A program made the position numbers and the translations under genes. From the NCBI GenBank assembly GCA_947589295.1, contig CANQBZ010000015.1, forward strand, positions 1-49,411: 49,411 nucleotides of DNA. Reading direction: 5' to 3'. Every line of letters begins with the position of its first letter. The first letter of the stretch is position 1. The DNA is from an uncultured Akkermansia sp. (GTDB lineage: Bacteria > Verrucomicrobiota > Verrucomicrobiia > Verrucomicrobiales > Akkermansiaceae). Shown in pieces: positions 33,627-42,208 of this stretch. The notes beneath the pieces were generated by a model that worked only from the letters and a program-made list of their open reading frames with translations, had not been told where the DNA came from and made no database searches.

Positions 33627-34625
33627 TTACCCAGGGATAGACGATCCCAAGCAGGCAGCAATGCAGATAAGCATCATGTAGAACACAGCAATGTTTCGCG
33701 AATAGAAAAAGCGCATGTAAAAGGAAGCATCATTCCCTTTGGAGAGTTCAGCCCAATGGTCCAAAGGGTAGTGCCAGGGGCGTATGACGGGGATGTGTAC
33801 TTTGTCGCTGTTATAAATGTGCAGCAGAATGAAGAGATCGATAACCAGAGGAGTGACAAGTAGGGGTAGCAGGTAGTACAACGAGCCAGTGGAAAACGCG
33901 AGATATAAGGAAGTCGCAAAGCCGCCGCAGTAAAAAAATAGGCAAAAGAAAAGCGCTCGGTTTTTGGTGCCGAATTTGCGACATAGCGTGACCTTGCTTG
34001 CGCATTTGTCGGCGTCATAATCCATGAGCATGTGGTTGTACAAGACAGAAGCAACAAGACAGGAGCATCCCAAGGAGAGGATGAGGACATTCATCGAGAA
34101 ATCACCCGTCATGACATAAAATACGCCCTCAAAGAGCAAGGGACCGTAGGCAAGCATGACAGCGGCTTCTCCCAGCCCCCGCAATGAGCACCACTGGTAG
34201 CCCAAGGCAACGAGAAGTCCACCTGCCATGAAGAGAAGGACCCATGGACCAGATGTCACGAGAAGGTATATACCAATGCATGCCGCTAGGAGCAGAAAGA
34301 ACAGGATACTCAAGCAGAGTTTGGGAACCGTTGTGCTTCCATTAAAAAGGTAGCCGCATTTGTCATCAAGTGCGACCTTCTGCAGCTCGTGATTGTCGCG
34401 TAGGATGAAATAGTCAAAAAGATCATCGAGCAGATTGGTGGCAAGATGCATGACCACGGTACCGAGTAATGCTAGGATGCCAGGGAAAACACGACCGCCT
34501 TGCTGTATAGAAAAACAGAAGATAACCAACCAACCGAGAAATGTCATGGGCAACGAAAACGCGCGTGCGCAGCGAAGCCAAAAAGATGAGATAGATGCTA
34601 TTTTCCGAATCTGAGAAACAGGCAT
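33627..34625 (-). CDS. UbiA-family prenyltransferase, MenA-like
   Basis: 332 aa polytopic membrane protein (about 8-9 segments). The two Asp-rich motifs of UbiA enzymes are present: NLLDDLFDY (about 64-72) and DYDADKCASKVTL (near 200). They bind Mg-prenyl diphosphate. The second motif with K..TL fits the 1,4-dihydroxy-2-naphthoate prenyltransferase (MenA) branch, hence probably menaquinone synthesis, but other UbiA roles cannot be excluded because no other men gene is in view. It lies 28 nt after the LplT-PlsC fusion and is probably co-transcribed with it. Confidence 0.85.
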   Translation of the reverse strand: MPVSQIRKIASISSFWLRCARAFSLPMTFLGWLVIFCFSIQQGGRVFPGILALLGTVVMHLATNLLDDLFDYFILRDNHELQKVALDDKCGYLFNGSTTVPKLCLSILFFLLLAACIGIYLLVTSGPWVLLFMAGGLLVALGYQWCSLRGLGEAAVMLAYGPLLFEGVFYVMTGDFSMNVLILSLGCSCLVASVLYNHMLMDYDADKCASKVTLCRKFGTKNRALFFCLFFYCGGFATSLYLAFSTGSLYYLLPLLVTPLVIDLFILLHIYNSDKVHIPVIRPWHYPLDHWAELSKGNDASFYMRFFYSRNIAVFYMMLICIAACLGSSIPG

Positions 34626-34653
34626 TGGCGGTAGAGTAGAGGGGGTAGAGACT

Positions 34654-37299
34654 TCAGGAAAGGCGGGCTAGAAAAGCACATTCATCAACGTATAGTTTCT
34701 GCGGCAGGCGGAAAGGGTGCTCCAGAGAGGGGCCAGTAATACAGGTTTCTCCTGTTTCTTCAACAGCGAATCCAGGGAGCAGTAGTCCCACTGTTCGCGG
34801 GCGCGAGCCAAGTTGAATCGTGCCATCACTTATCCGAACCACGCTGCGGCGCATACTCATGGAAATAACGATGCCATCAGGTGTAGCGAGACCGGGCCGC
34901 CAGCGGGTGTTGGGAGTAGAGATGTCGGCCCCCAGGCTGAAATCAAAGAACGGGATTTGGCGGGGAGGAATGGCTTGCAACAGGATACGACGCATATGTG
35001 CACTACCAACGATCTGAGAAATGCACGGGTCAATGCGTTCGCGGGCAGAAGTGATGAGGTAAACGGGGGTACGGGTTAGGATGGGCCATAGCACGGCAAG
35101 AACGGGTTCGTGCGGCTCGTGCATGCCCACAGTGGTGAGCAAAGCATGGCGACCTTCTTTGAGGGCGTTCACGCGATGAACCTGGTCGGCATTGATCCAT
35201 GCCCGGCGGAAGGCATTGGAATCTGCCGCAAGGTCGATAAGAATCTGGAGCCAGTCGCTGATAGGCTGAGGACTGTTGCTTGGGGCGTGGTGGTTGATCA
35301 CGGCACCGGCGATTTGGATGCCGGTGAGCGTGACACCGGAATAGTGGACAAGGGGTTGATTGCCGATGCTCTCAAGTGTGTGGATGAGTGACTCGCGGTC
35401 ATCGGACAACTCGCAACTGATGCACTCGACTGCGAGCTGGCGGAAGGTGCTTAACACCTGCCGACTATCGGCGCGGCGAGAGTGAATGGGCTCACCCACA
35501 GCCACGGTGAATGGATAGGGGATGCGACGAGGAAGCTTGGTAAAAAAACGGCTGCGGTAATATGAGAAGATGCTGCCCCAAAGACCATCCATGTAAATAG
35601 GAATAACCGGAGCTTTGGCGCGGCGAGCGATGGACTCCATACCGCGGCGGATAGGCGTAAGACAGCCGGTGCGAGTGAGCTGCCCTTCTGGGAAAATGCA
35701 GATAAGATCACCATTGGCGATGCCATGGGCTGCACTGCGGATGGCATCGCGCGGATTTTTTGTCGAAATGGGCAAGGAATTAAAAATCTCAAGCACCCAA
35801 CCGAGTATGCGTGACACCATGAACTCCTCGGCAACAATGAAACGCATTGGACGCGGGCAGACCATCGTCAGGAAGAGTGCATCCGCATAGGTCACGTGAT
35901 TGCACACGATAAGAGCCCCGCCCCGCTCCGGAAAGCGCTCGGGGTGAAGAATGCGGGGGCGGTAGAAAAGATTCATGAGCCAAATGCCAACCATGCGGAT
36001 AAACTCTTGGGGGATGAGGCGCAAGGACGTGACCATGATAAAGGCGCTAAAGAGGAACAGCACAAAATACTGCCCCTGGGGACGCGCTCCATAGGCGTGC
36101 ATGACCCACATGAGGCCCACGGCTACCAAACCCATCAGGTTGTCAAAGAGATTGCCCGCTGCAATGATGTTGCCACGATTGGCGGGGTCGCAGTGATCCT
36201 GAAGAAAAGCGTTGAGAGGCACCAGATAGGCTGCGCCGAAAGCACCAGTACATGCGAGAAAAACATGACTCTCGATTGTTTCGACGCCCAGCAGCGAGAG
36301 CATAAGTGTGCACAAAGTAACACCAATGGCGCCCAGAGGGATGAGACCAAGCTCATTCTTCCCCTTGCACAGCTGTGAGGCAATACAGCCGCCAACGACC
36401 ACGCCGCCGCCCAGCCAAGCCATGAGGATTCCGCACTGGAGGCTGAAGTCAACCTCCGGATGGCTTATCTGCATATCCTTGGCTATCTGGATGAGGATGA
36501 GAAAGAGGGAACCAGCGAGGCACCAAAAATAGCTGATGCCGATTTCACTGAGGCGAAGCTGACGGTCGCGCCACAGATACTTCATCTGCACAAAGTGCTC
36601 GTAGAAGAGGCTCCAACTAAAGCGGCGGGTTTGTTTGGCAGGGTAGCACGGCAGGATGAGTGAGGCAAGAGCAACCAAAACTGCCAGTGCAATGAAAATC
36701 CAAGTGGGCAGTTCAACGGCGCTCCACCCAGCCTCTTCTTCGGCGGCAGGCCCCTGTATTTCCGTGAAATATTCCAGCAGATAGCTGAAAAGGAAGAATA
36801 CGCCAATCTGCGCGAGCAGGAGCACAAACACCATGCTTACCTCAATGATACCAGAACCGTAGCTTAGGTAGCGCGAGCCGAGCAGGTCCTTCACAATGCC
36901 CTTCTTCGCCGGGCTGAGGATGGTGGCCTGGATCGCAAAGATGGAGAACCATAGAATTGCTGCGTGCATGTCATGCTGATAGAAGCAGAAGAGCATACAG
37001 CTCATCACAAAGAGCTGCACAATGCTCATGACCTGAATGATGCGCGTTTTGCAAAAACAATCTGCCAACCAGCCGACGAGGGGGGAAAAAAGAATATAAG
37101 GCAGTACGTAAATGGCGCCAAGTCCGTACTCAAGCATGCTGCCGCTGGCACCCCACAGCCAAACCCCAAGCGGGATCAGCAAAAACTGTACCGCCTTTTC
37201 ATTGAACGCATTTTGCGCTTGCACAGCCACAAGCGTCCAAAAGCTCCTCCACTCTTTTGGGGTAGGCTCCTTGAGGTATTGCGCCGCTTCGTCCTCCAT
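34654..37299 (-). CDS. LplT-like MFS transporter fused to PlsC acyltransferase, with vestigial adenylation domain
   Basis: 881 aa. Residues about 10-440 form an MFS transporter of the lysophospholipid (LplT) type. Residues about 455-640 form a PlsC acyltransferase with the NHxxxxD motif NHVTYAD (near 467) and FPEGQLTRTG (near 535). In LplT-Aas fusions the next domain is an acyl-ACP synthetase (ANL family). Here only ~210 residues follow: the ATP-binding TSGSTGxPKG-type loop is not seen, yet the stretch near residue 830, LGSRPRTVGLLLPGF, still matches the ANL core. Likely role: flip lysophospholipids inward and re-acylate them from another acyl donor. The menA-like gene is downstream. Confidence 0.88.
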   Translation of the reverse strand: MEDEAAQYLKEPTPKEWRSFWTLVAVQAQNAFNEKAVQFLLIPLGVWLWGASGSMLEYGLGAIYVLPYILFSPLVGWLADCFCKTRIIQVMSIVQLFVMSCMLFCFYQHDMHAAILWFSIFAIQATILSPAKKGIVKDLLGSRYLSYGSGIIEVSMVFVLLLAQIGVFFLFSYLLEYFTEIQGPAAEEEAGWSAVELPTWIFIALAVLVALASLILPCYPAKQTRRFSWSLFYEHFVQMKYLWRDRQLRLSEIGISYFWCLAGSLFLILIQIAKDMQISHPEVDFSLQCGILMAWLGGGVVVGGCIASQLCKGKNELGLIPLGAIGVTLCTLMLSLLGVETIESHVFLACTGAFGAAYLVPLNAFLQDHCDPANRGNIIAAGNLFDNLMGLVAVGLMWVMHAYGARPQGQYFVLFLFSAFIMVTSLRLIPQEFIRMVGIWLMNLFYRPRILHPERFPERGGALIVCNHVTYADALFLTMVCPRPMRFIVAEEFMVSRILGWVLEIFNSLPISTKNPRDAIRSAAHGIANGDLICIFPEGQLTRTGCLTPIRRGMESIARRAKAPVIPIYMDGLWGSIFSYYRSRFFTKLPRRIPYPFTVAVGEPIHSRRADSRQVLSTFRQLAVECISCELSDDRESLIHTLESIGNQPLVHYSGVTLTGIQIAGAVINHHAPSNSPQPISDWLQILIDLAADSNAFRRAWINADQVHRVNALKEGRHALLTTVGMHEPHEPVLAVLWPILTRTPVYLITSARERIDPCISQIVGSAHMRRILLQAIPPRQIPFFDFSLGADISTPNTRWRPGLATPDGIVISMSMRRSVVRISDGTIQLGSRPRTVGLLLPGFAVEETGETCITGPSLEHPFRLPQKLYVDECAFLARLS

Positions 37300-37313
37300 A
37301 AGCGTGTTCGTTC

Positions 37314-37341
37314 ATTATCGCATATCACCCTCAATTAGCAA
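37314..37341 (-). promoter_or_regulatory. Promoter of lplT-plsC/menA-like operon
   Basis: TTGCTA (37341-37336), a 16-nt spacer and GATAAT (37319-37314), 14 nt before the ATG at 37299. Confidence 0.45.
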
Positions 37342-37379
37342 GTCCAAAAAATGCGGGCTGTGCGAAACCGCAATCGGCG

Positions 37380-38241
37380 CATTGCCTCAAAAATAAAGTC
37401 ACCGAAGGGCCCCCAAAAACGGGCAAAAAGAATTTCCTGAATGCTTGATGCCTCAGAAATAAAGGGTTAATATCAAACATATGATACTTAAGATGAGTAA
37501 ACAAGCAAGAATAGAGTTACTTTCTGTGTGGAGAGAAAAATATACCTCGGTAACCTCTCGATACAAGAAAGCAAGGATCATTGATTACGTCATGCAATCT
37601 GCTGGTTATAAGAACCGAAAGAACGTCATTCGACTATTGGGTAGCAGGAGAACACCCTGCGGGAAGCTCATGGCAGCGCAACTCCCGGAGTGGTTCGCTT
37701 CAAGCGCAGTAAGGTGACACGCTCACGACCTTATCACGAGGACGACAATGCCTGAGTGGAGGAAAACCACCGGCACAGGGTGCGGGAGTTGGTGGAGAAA
37801 GATCGATTTGATGAGTTTGGAAGAGTTCGTATGCGCAACGAGGTGTATAGGTACCACGACTTGCTGACGAATCACTTTTATGCCAGCACGCGACTTATTC
37901 CAAAACGCAGGGAGAAGAGCAGAGGAAAATATATCCGGAAGTATGACAAGCCTCAAACGCCGTACCAGCGTCTGCTAGTCACCCTCAATGCGGAATCAAA
38001 AAGATATAAAAAGCTCGTGGAGCAACACGCCCGATTCAATCTTATAGAACGTGGTCGCAAGGTAGAGGAGGGATTGAGAAAACTCTATGGATACATGAGG
38101 CAAGTGAAAGGGCAAAGAGGAAACCTGATTTTTGACTTAGTTACTGATCAAAACCTTGCAAAAGCCGACTAAAATGCTACACTGCTGGGTGACCGTTTAT
38201 TTTGAGGCATCGGACTTCGGTGACTTTTTTTCGGGGCATTG
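37380..38241. mobile_element. Degenerate insertion sequence with two nested pairs of inverted ends
   Basis: Outer pair: 37380-37407 (CATTGCCTCAAAAATAAAG then TCACCGAAG) and 38215-38241 in inverted orientation. Inner pair: 37447-37466 (GATGCCTCAGAAATAAAGGG) and 38193-38211 inverted. Inside are two transposase fragments and nothing else. The size, about 760 bp between the inner ends, is far below an intact element, consistent with internal deletion. A single outer-type end also occurs at 17982-18010. Confidence 0.7.
37481..38172 (+). pseudogene. Integrase/DDE transposase remnant (internal deletion, in-frame stop)
   Basis: 37481-37717 encodes an N-terminal helical domain (SKQARIELLSVWREKYTSVT...YKNRKNVIRLL) typical of ISNCY/integrase-core transposases. 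The frame then shifts. Around 37690-37757 another frame reads VTRSRPYHEDDNA-stop-VEENHRHRVRELVEKDRFDEF, and continues to 38172 with the C-terminal YIRKYDKPQTPYQRLLVTL block. The DDE catalytic core between is gone and a TGA interrupts the DDNAxVE motif, so the gene is dead. The family assignment comes from these blocks only. Confidence 0.8.
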
Positions 38242-38428
38242 CGGTGTGCTCCGACATCAATTCGACTCTCGAGAGGAGTAGAAAATTTCTGAGTATCAAA
38301 AATGCGCGGAAATAGCATGGTTTCCCTTCGCACGATCCTCTCATCTCCTCCAATCTGAGCTCAAAAACTATCTTATCTTAAAATTTTATAGTTGTAAATA
38401 AATGATAGGAGGAAATATAAAGTAAAAC
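38242..38428. other. Intergenic region with no supported gene
   Basis: An AT-rich stretch between the IS remnant and the amidase promoter. No coding frame or strong hairpin is seen. Confidence 0.4.
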
Positions 38429-38457
38429 TTGCAAATATGGGGGTGCCATGGCATAAT
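38429..38457 (+). promoter_or_regulatory. Promoter of amidase gene, predicted leaderless
   Basis: TTGCAA (38429-38434), a 17-nt spacer and CATAAT (38452-38457), 9 nt before the ATG at 38467. Confidence 0.6.
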
Positions 38458-38466
38458 CGACCGCAT

Positions 38467-39156
38467 ATGCGGAGGGTTTGCAGAATTTTCTCATTGAGTT
38501 GCCTTTTTCTATTGCTGGCAAGTGGTTGCCAACAGCAGGGAGGGTCATCGTTCCGTTCTCCCCGCCCGTTTAAGTTTCAGCCATCTAGCAACCCCATTGT
38601 CCCTCGGACAATGACACGCCTGGCACGTGAGGCCAATATCAAGATTCGCATGGTCCCGGCGAATTCCCGCCAGCGGCGTGCCTCAAAAAAGATTCGACCC
38701 ACTTTCCTCACCATCCACAGCACGGCCAACCACTCATCCACCGCCACAGCCATGCAGCATTCGCGCGCGCTCTGCCGCGGCGCTTTCTCCAACCGTAGCT
38801 GGCACTTCACAGTGGATCAGTACATGGTCGTGCAAAATCTCCCGCTCAATGAAAGCGGGTGGCACGCCGGCACAGCAGCAGGCAACCACAATTCCTTGGG
38901 CATCGAGATGTGCGAAGCGGAAAACCGCGGGCAAAACCACTTCCGCACATGGGATCGCGCTGCCAAACTGGTGGCCGTGCTCATGAAACGTTACAACATC
39001 AACCTGCGTCATGTGGTCCCCCATTATTACTGGACGGGGAAAAATTGCCCGACCCCTCTGCTTTCCAACGGTCGTCCCGGCCCCAAGTGGGGATGGTTTC
39101 TCTCCCGCGTAGATTACTACTACCGCTGCATCAATGGAGGCACACCCAACCGCTGA
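38467..39156 (+). CDS. N-acetylmuramoyl-L-alanine amidase lipoprotein (Amidase_2)
   Basis: 229 aa. A lipoprotein signal peptide with lipobox LASGC near residue 21 implies a membrane-attached periplasmic location. The Amidase_2/PGRP fold is seen from about residue 70: FLTIHST (Zn His), SWHFTVDQ, GWHAGTAAGNHNSLGIEMCE, and VVPHYYWTGKNCP with the second Zn His and the Zn Cys. It cleaves the MurNAc-L-Ala bond, feeding the recycling that Mpl serves. The start at 38467 is set by the promoter 9 nt upstream; an in-frame ATG at 38437 lies inside the promoter spacer. It overlaps recG by 23 nt. Confidence 0.92.
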   Translation: MRRVCRIFSLSCLFLLLASGCQQQGGSSFRSPRPFKFQPSSNPIVPRTMTRLAREANIKIRMVPANSRQRRASKKIRPTFLTIHSTANHSSTATAMQHSRALCRGAFSNRSWHFTVDQYMVVQNLPLNESGWHAGTAAGNHNSLGIEMCEAENRGQNHFRTWDRAAKLVAVLMKRYNINLRHVVPHYYWTGKNCPTPLLSNGRPGPKWGWFLSRVDYYYRCINGGTPNR

Positions 39157-41287
39157 TACTCCGTACTTCTTTCCCGACTCGGCGCTGGACACCCTCCCCT
39201 CCATTTCTCCTCGGGAACTTAAGGCGCTTCATGCCGTCTCTCTCTGCACGGTGGGTGATGTACTGCGGATCGCTCCGCATCGCTATGAGGACCGCCGTTT
39301 TTCACCACCCATTTCTACCCTCGCAAACGGTGAATCCGTGTGCCTCCAGCTGCGTATCTATTCGGCCGGTTGGCGATTTTCCTACAAACGCTATTACGAG
39401 CTGGGCGCCGGGGATGCTCATGACCCTCAGGGGGGGCGTATTTTGCTGCGCTGGTTCAATATGCCCTACGTTTCCAAACTCTTTGCCGTAGGCATGCTCC
39501 TGTCGGTGTACGGGAAGCTGCGCATTGTTTCGGGCAAATGGGTGATTTGCAATCCCGATTTTGAAATTCTCGATGACAATGAACAGGCAGGGCTTCGCCT
39601 TGCCGCCGCTGCCCTTGGCGATGCAGCGCCACCGGGGTCTCTGCCTCCTCCGAGCTTCATTCATACAGGACGCATTGTCCCCATCTACAAATCGATTCCT
39701 GGCATATCGGCACGGTCTTTTCGCACACTCATCTACCGGTTGCTCTCTGCGCTACATCCGGACGCCCGGTGGGAGGATTATGATACAGCTCCCTCCTACC
39801 CTATGACGACTGCCATGCGGGATTTGCATTTTCCGGCGGATGATGCCACCGCGCGCAAGGCACGCATGCGCTTTGCCCTTTCGGAATGTTTCACGCGACA
39901 ATTTGCCGTGGCGTGGCGGCGACGACAATCTCTTTCCGCTCCGGGGCAAATCACTGCCACAACCGATTATTACTGCCGTGAGCTTCTGTCCTCTCTGCCC
40001 TTCTGTCTCACACCGGCCCAGCAGCGCTGCATCGCGGAAATTCGTGCGGATATGGCGCGTCCCACTCCCATGAATCGTTTGTTGCAGGGGGATGTGGGCA
40101 GTGGAAAGACCCTTGTGGCTCTCTGCGCCATGCTGATGTGCATTGAAAGCGGCTCGTCTGCTGCCCTGCTGGCTCCCACTCAAATTCTCGCCGAACAACA
40201 CTACCGCAACTTCCGCCATCTGCTTCGCCGGACGGACGTTCGCATCTCCCTGCGCACATCGGACAAAGCGGATGACTCGCACCTCATCATTGGCAACTCG
40301 CCCATCTCGGCAGATTCCTCCCCGCGCATCATCATCGGTACTCATGCCTTGCTTTACGAAAAGAACCGTCCGCAAAATCTTGGTCTGGCTGTCATTGATG
40401 AGCAGCACAAGTTCGGTGTAACGCAACGGCAGCGCTTTATTCAATCCGGCGCCAACCCGGATGTGCTTGTCATGACTGCGACACCGATTCCCCGCACCCT
40501 CACACTCACCCTTTACGCCGATTTGGACGTTTCCATCATCGATGAACTTCCACCTGGTCGCGGGGAGGTTATCACCGCCCTGCGCAACCCGAGTCGCATG
40601 AAACGCATCATCTCATTCCTACGCAAAGAGATATCTGATGGTCGGCAGGTTTACATCGTCTCTCCCCTCATTGAGGAGAGTGAAAGTTCTGAGCGCTCCT
40701 CTGCTTCCCAGGAGCTCGTTCACTGGCGTGATACCTTGCCGGAGTTTTCCATCGGCCTTCTCCACGGCAAAATGAGCGCCGATGAGAAAGAAAAGGCAAT
40801 GGCCGATTTTGCTTCGGGGAATACCCAAATACTTGTTTGCACCACAGTAGTGGAAGTCGGCGTGGATGTCGCAAATGCCACGGTCATGCTGATCAACAAT
40901 GCGGATTCCTTTGGCCTCTCCCAGCTTCACCAGCTGCGTGGACGCATCGGACGTGGCTCGCACAAAAGCTACTGCATCCTTCTTTCTACAGTCAAGCCCG
41001 ATGATCCCTCCCACGAAAAATTGGATATCCTCTGTAAAACCTCCAATGGCTTTGAGATTGCAGAGCATGATTTTCGCCTTCGTGGTCCGGGGGATGTGCT
41101 TGGCACTGCACAGAGTGGGCTGGGGACTGTTCGCTTTGCGGAATGGATTTCCGATGTGCGCCTCATCCACCGAGCCACGCGCATTGCCAATTCCATTCTG
41201 GATGGTGACCCTGAGCTTCAGTTACCTGTCCATGCGGCTCTTCGCCGCCGCGTGGAGGGAGCCGTTACTCAATCCGTTCCTTCGTAA
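39134..41287 (+). CDS. recG: ATP-dependent DNA helicase RecG
   Basis: Superfamily 2 helicase that remodels stalled replication forks and Holliday junctions. 717 aa, usual length ~690. The N-terminal wedge (OB-fold) domain has the RYEDRR block. Walker A is GDVGSGKT (about residue 320), with motif II DEQH (near 422), TATPIPRTL, and the C-terminal QLRGRIGRG and FRLRGPGDVLGTAQSG blocks. The start overlaps the amidase end by 23 nt, so the two are probably co-transcribed. Confidence 0.96.
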   Translation: MEAHPTADTPYFFPDSALDTLPSISPRELKALHAVSLCTVGDVLRIAPHRYEDRRFSPPISTLANGESVCLQLRIYSAGWRFSYKRYYELGAGDAHDPQGGRILLRWFNMPYVSKLFAVGMLLSVYGKLRIVSGKWVICNPDFEILDDNEQAGLRLAAAALGDAAPPGSLPPPSFIHTGRIVPIYKSIPGISARSFRTLIYRLLSALHPDARWEDYDTAPSYPMTTAMRDLHFPADDATARKARMRFALSECFTRQFAVAWRRRQSLSAPGQITATTDYYCRELLSSLPFCLTPAQQRCIAEIRADMARPTPMNRLLQGDVGSGKTLVALCAMLMCIESGSSAALLAPTQILAEQHYRNFRHLLRRTDVRISLRTSDKADDSHLIIGNSPISADSSPRIIIGTHALLYEKNRPQNLGLAVIDEQHKFGVTQRQRFIQSGANPDVLVMTATPIPRTLTLTLYADLDVSIIDELPPGRGEVITALRNPSRMKRIISFLRKEISDGRQVYIVSPLIEESESSERSSASQELVHWRDTLPEFSIGLLHGKMSADEKEKAMADFASGNTQILVCTTVVEVGVDVANATVMLINNADSFGLSQLHQLRGRIGRGSHKSYCILLSTVKPDDPSHEKLDILCKTSNGFEIAEHDFRLRGPGDVLGTAQSGLGTVRFAEWISDVRLIHRATRIANSILDGDPELQLPVHAALRRRVEGAVTQSVPS

Positions 41288-41304
41288 TTTTTCGTATTCC
41301 GTCC

Positions 41305-41333
41305 TTGTAATTTCCTTTCTTTCATCATAAATT
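41305..41333 (+). promoter_or_regulatory. Promoter of fuculose-phosphate aldolase gene
   Basis: TTGTAA (41305-41310), a 17-nt spacer and TAAATT (41328-41333), 30 nt before the ATG. No operator is recognisable. Confidence 0.45.
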
Positions 41334-41363
41334 ATACACATCCACTTTCATTCTCGTACGACC

Positions 41364-42191
41364 ATGGCTAACCCGGAACTCTACATCAAACCCACTCTGC
41401 CGGAAAAAATCTTCCCCTGGCAAGATTACAATCCGCAAACTCGCGAAGAAATTGACGCTTTCTTTAATTCCCCCGAACTGCTTGTCATCAAGCAACGCAT
41501 GGTCGATATGGGACGCCGCCTCTGGCAACGCGAGTTTGTGGATGGCAACGGCGGCAACCTCTCCGTGCGTGTGGCGCAGGATTTGCTGCTCTGCTCGCCC
41601 ACTCTTTGCTCCAAAGGGTTCATGGCGGTGGAAGATATCTGTTTGGTGGACATGAATGCGGGTCAACTCTGCGGATACCGTCCGGCCACCAGCGAAGTCA
41701 AGACCCACATTGCCATGATGAAGGAAGTCGGCGTCAATGCGTGCATCCACGCGCATCCTCCCTGCTGCAATGCCTTTCTCTTCGCCGGTCTCACCCCACC
41801 CAATGGCATCAACCCAGAAGCCGACATTTTCCTTGGTCACATTCCTCTGGCGCCCTACGGCACTCCCGGCTCCGTAGAAACCGCTCAAGCCGTTGCCAAG
41901 GCCGCGCACCAAAGCACCGTTGTCTTTATGGAGAATCACGGCGTCATCACCGGGGCCCGCCACATTGAAGAAGCCGAATGGTTCATGGAAAATGCTGATG
42001 CCTACTGCAAGATGGTGCTGCTCGCCTCTCTCCACGGCGGCAAACTCAATCAGGTGGATGAGGCAGGCGTCAGGGACTTCCTCGCCATCCGCAAAAATAT
42101 AGGCTACGCTGTCCCCGACAATCAGCCCCTCTACAACACCCGCACCTTCAACGGTTACACCATGGGCACAGCGGGGGAAAATAACGACTGA
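41364..42191 (+). CDS. fucA: Class II aldolase, probable L-fuculose-1-phosphate aldolase
   Basis: 275 aa zinc aldolase of the class II/adducin family. GNGGNLSVR, the phosphate loop CSKGFM, the zinc histidines in HAHPP and ENHGVI are visible, with a ~45-residue N-terminal extension over E. coli FucA (215 aa). It would split fuculose-1-P to dihydroxyacetone phosphate and lactaldehyde. The call to fuculose rests on fucP, fucI and fucK lying 2.4 kb away in opposite orientation. Its end is 17 nt from the convergent TOPRIM gene end. Confidence 0.85.
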   Translation: MANPELYIKPTLPEKIFPWQDYNPQTREEIDAFFNSPELLVIKQRMVDMGRRLWQREFVDGNGGNLSVRVAQDLLLCSPTLCSKGFMAVEDICLVDMNAGQLCGYRPATSEVKTHIAMMKEVGVNACIHAHPPCCNAFLFAGLTPPNGINPEADIFLGHIPLAPYGTPGSVETAQAVAKAAHQSTVVFMENHGVITGARHIEEAEWFMENADAYCKMVLLASLHGGKLNQVDEAGVRDFLAIRKNIGYAVPDNQPLYNTRTFNGYTMGTAGENND

Positions 42192-42208
42192 TCAGCTCCC
42201 TGTTTGTT

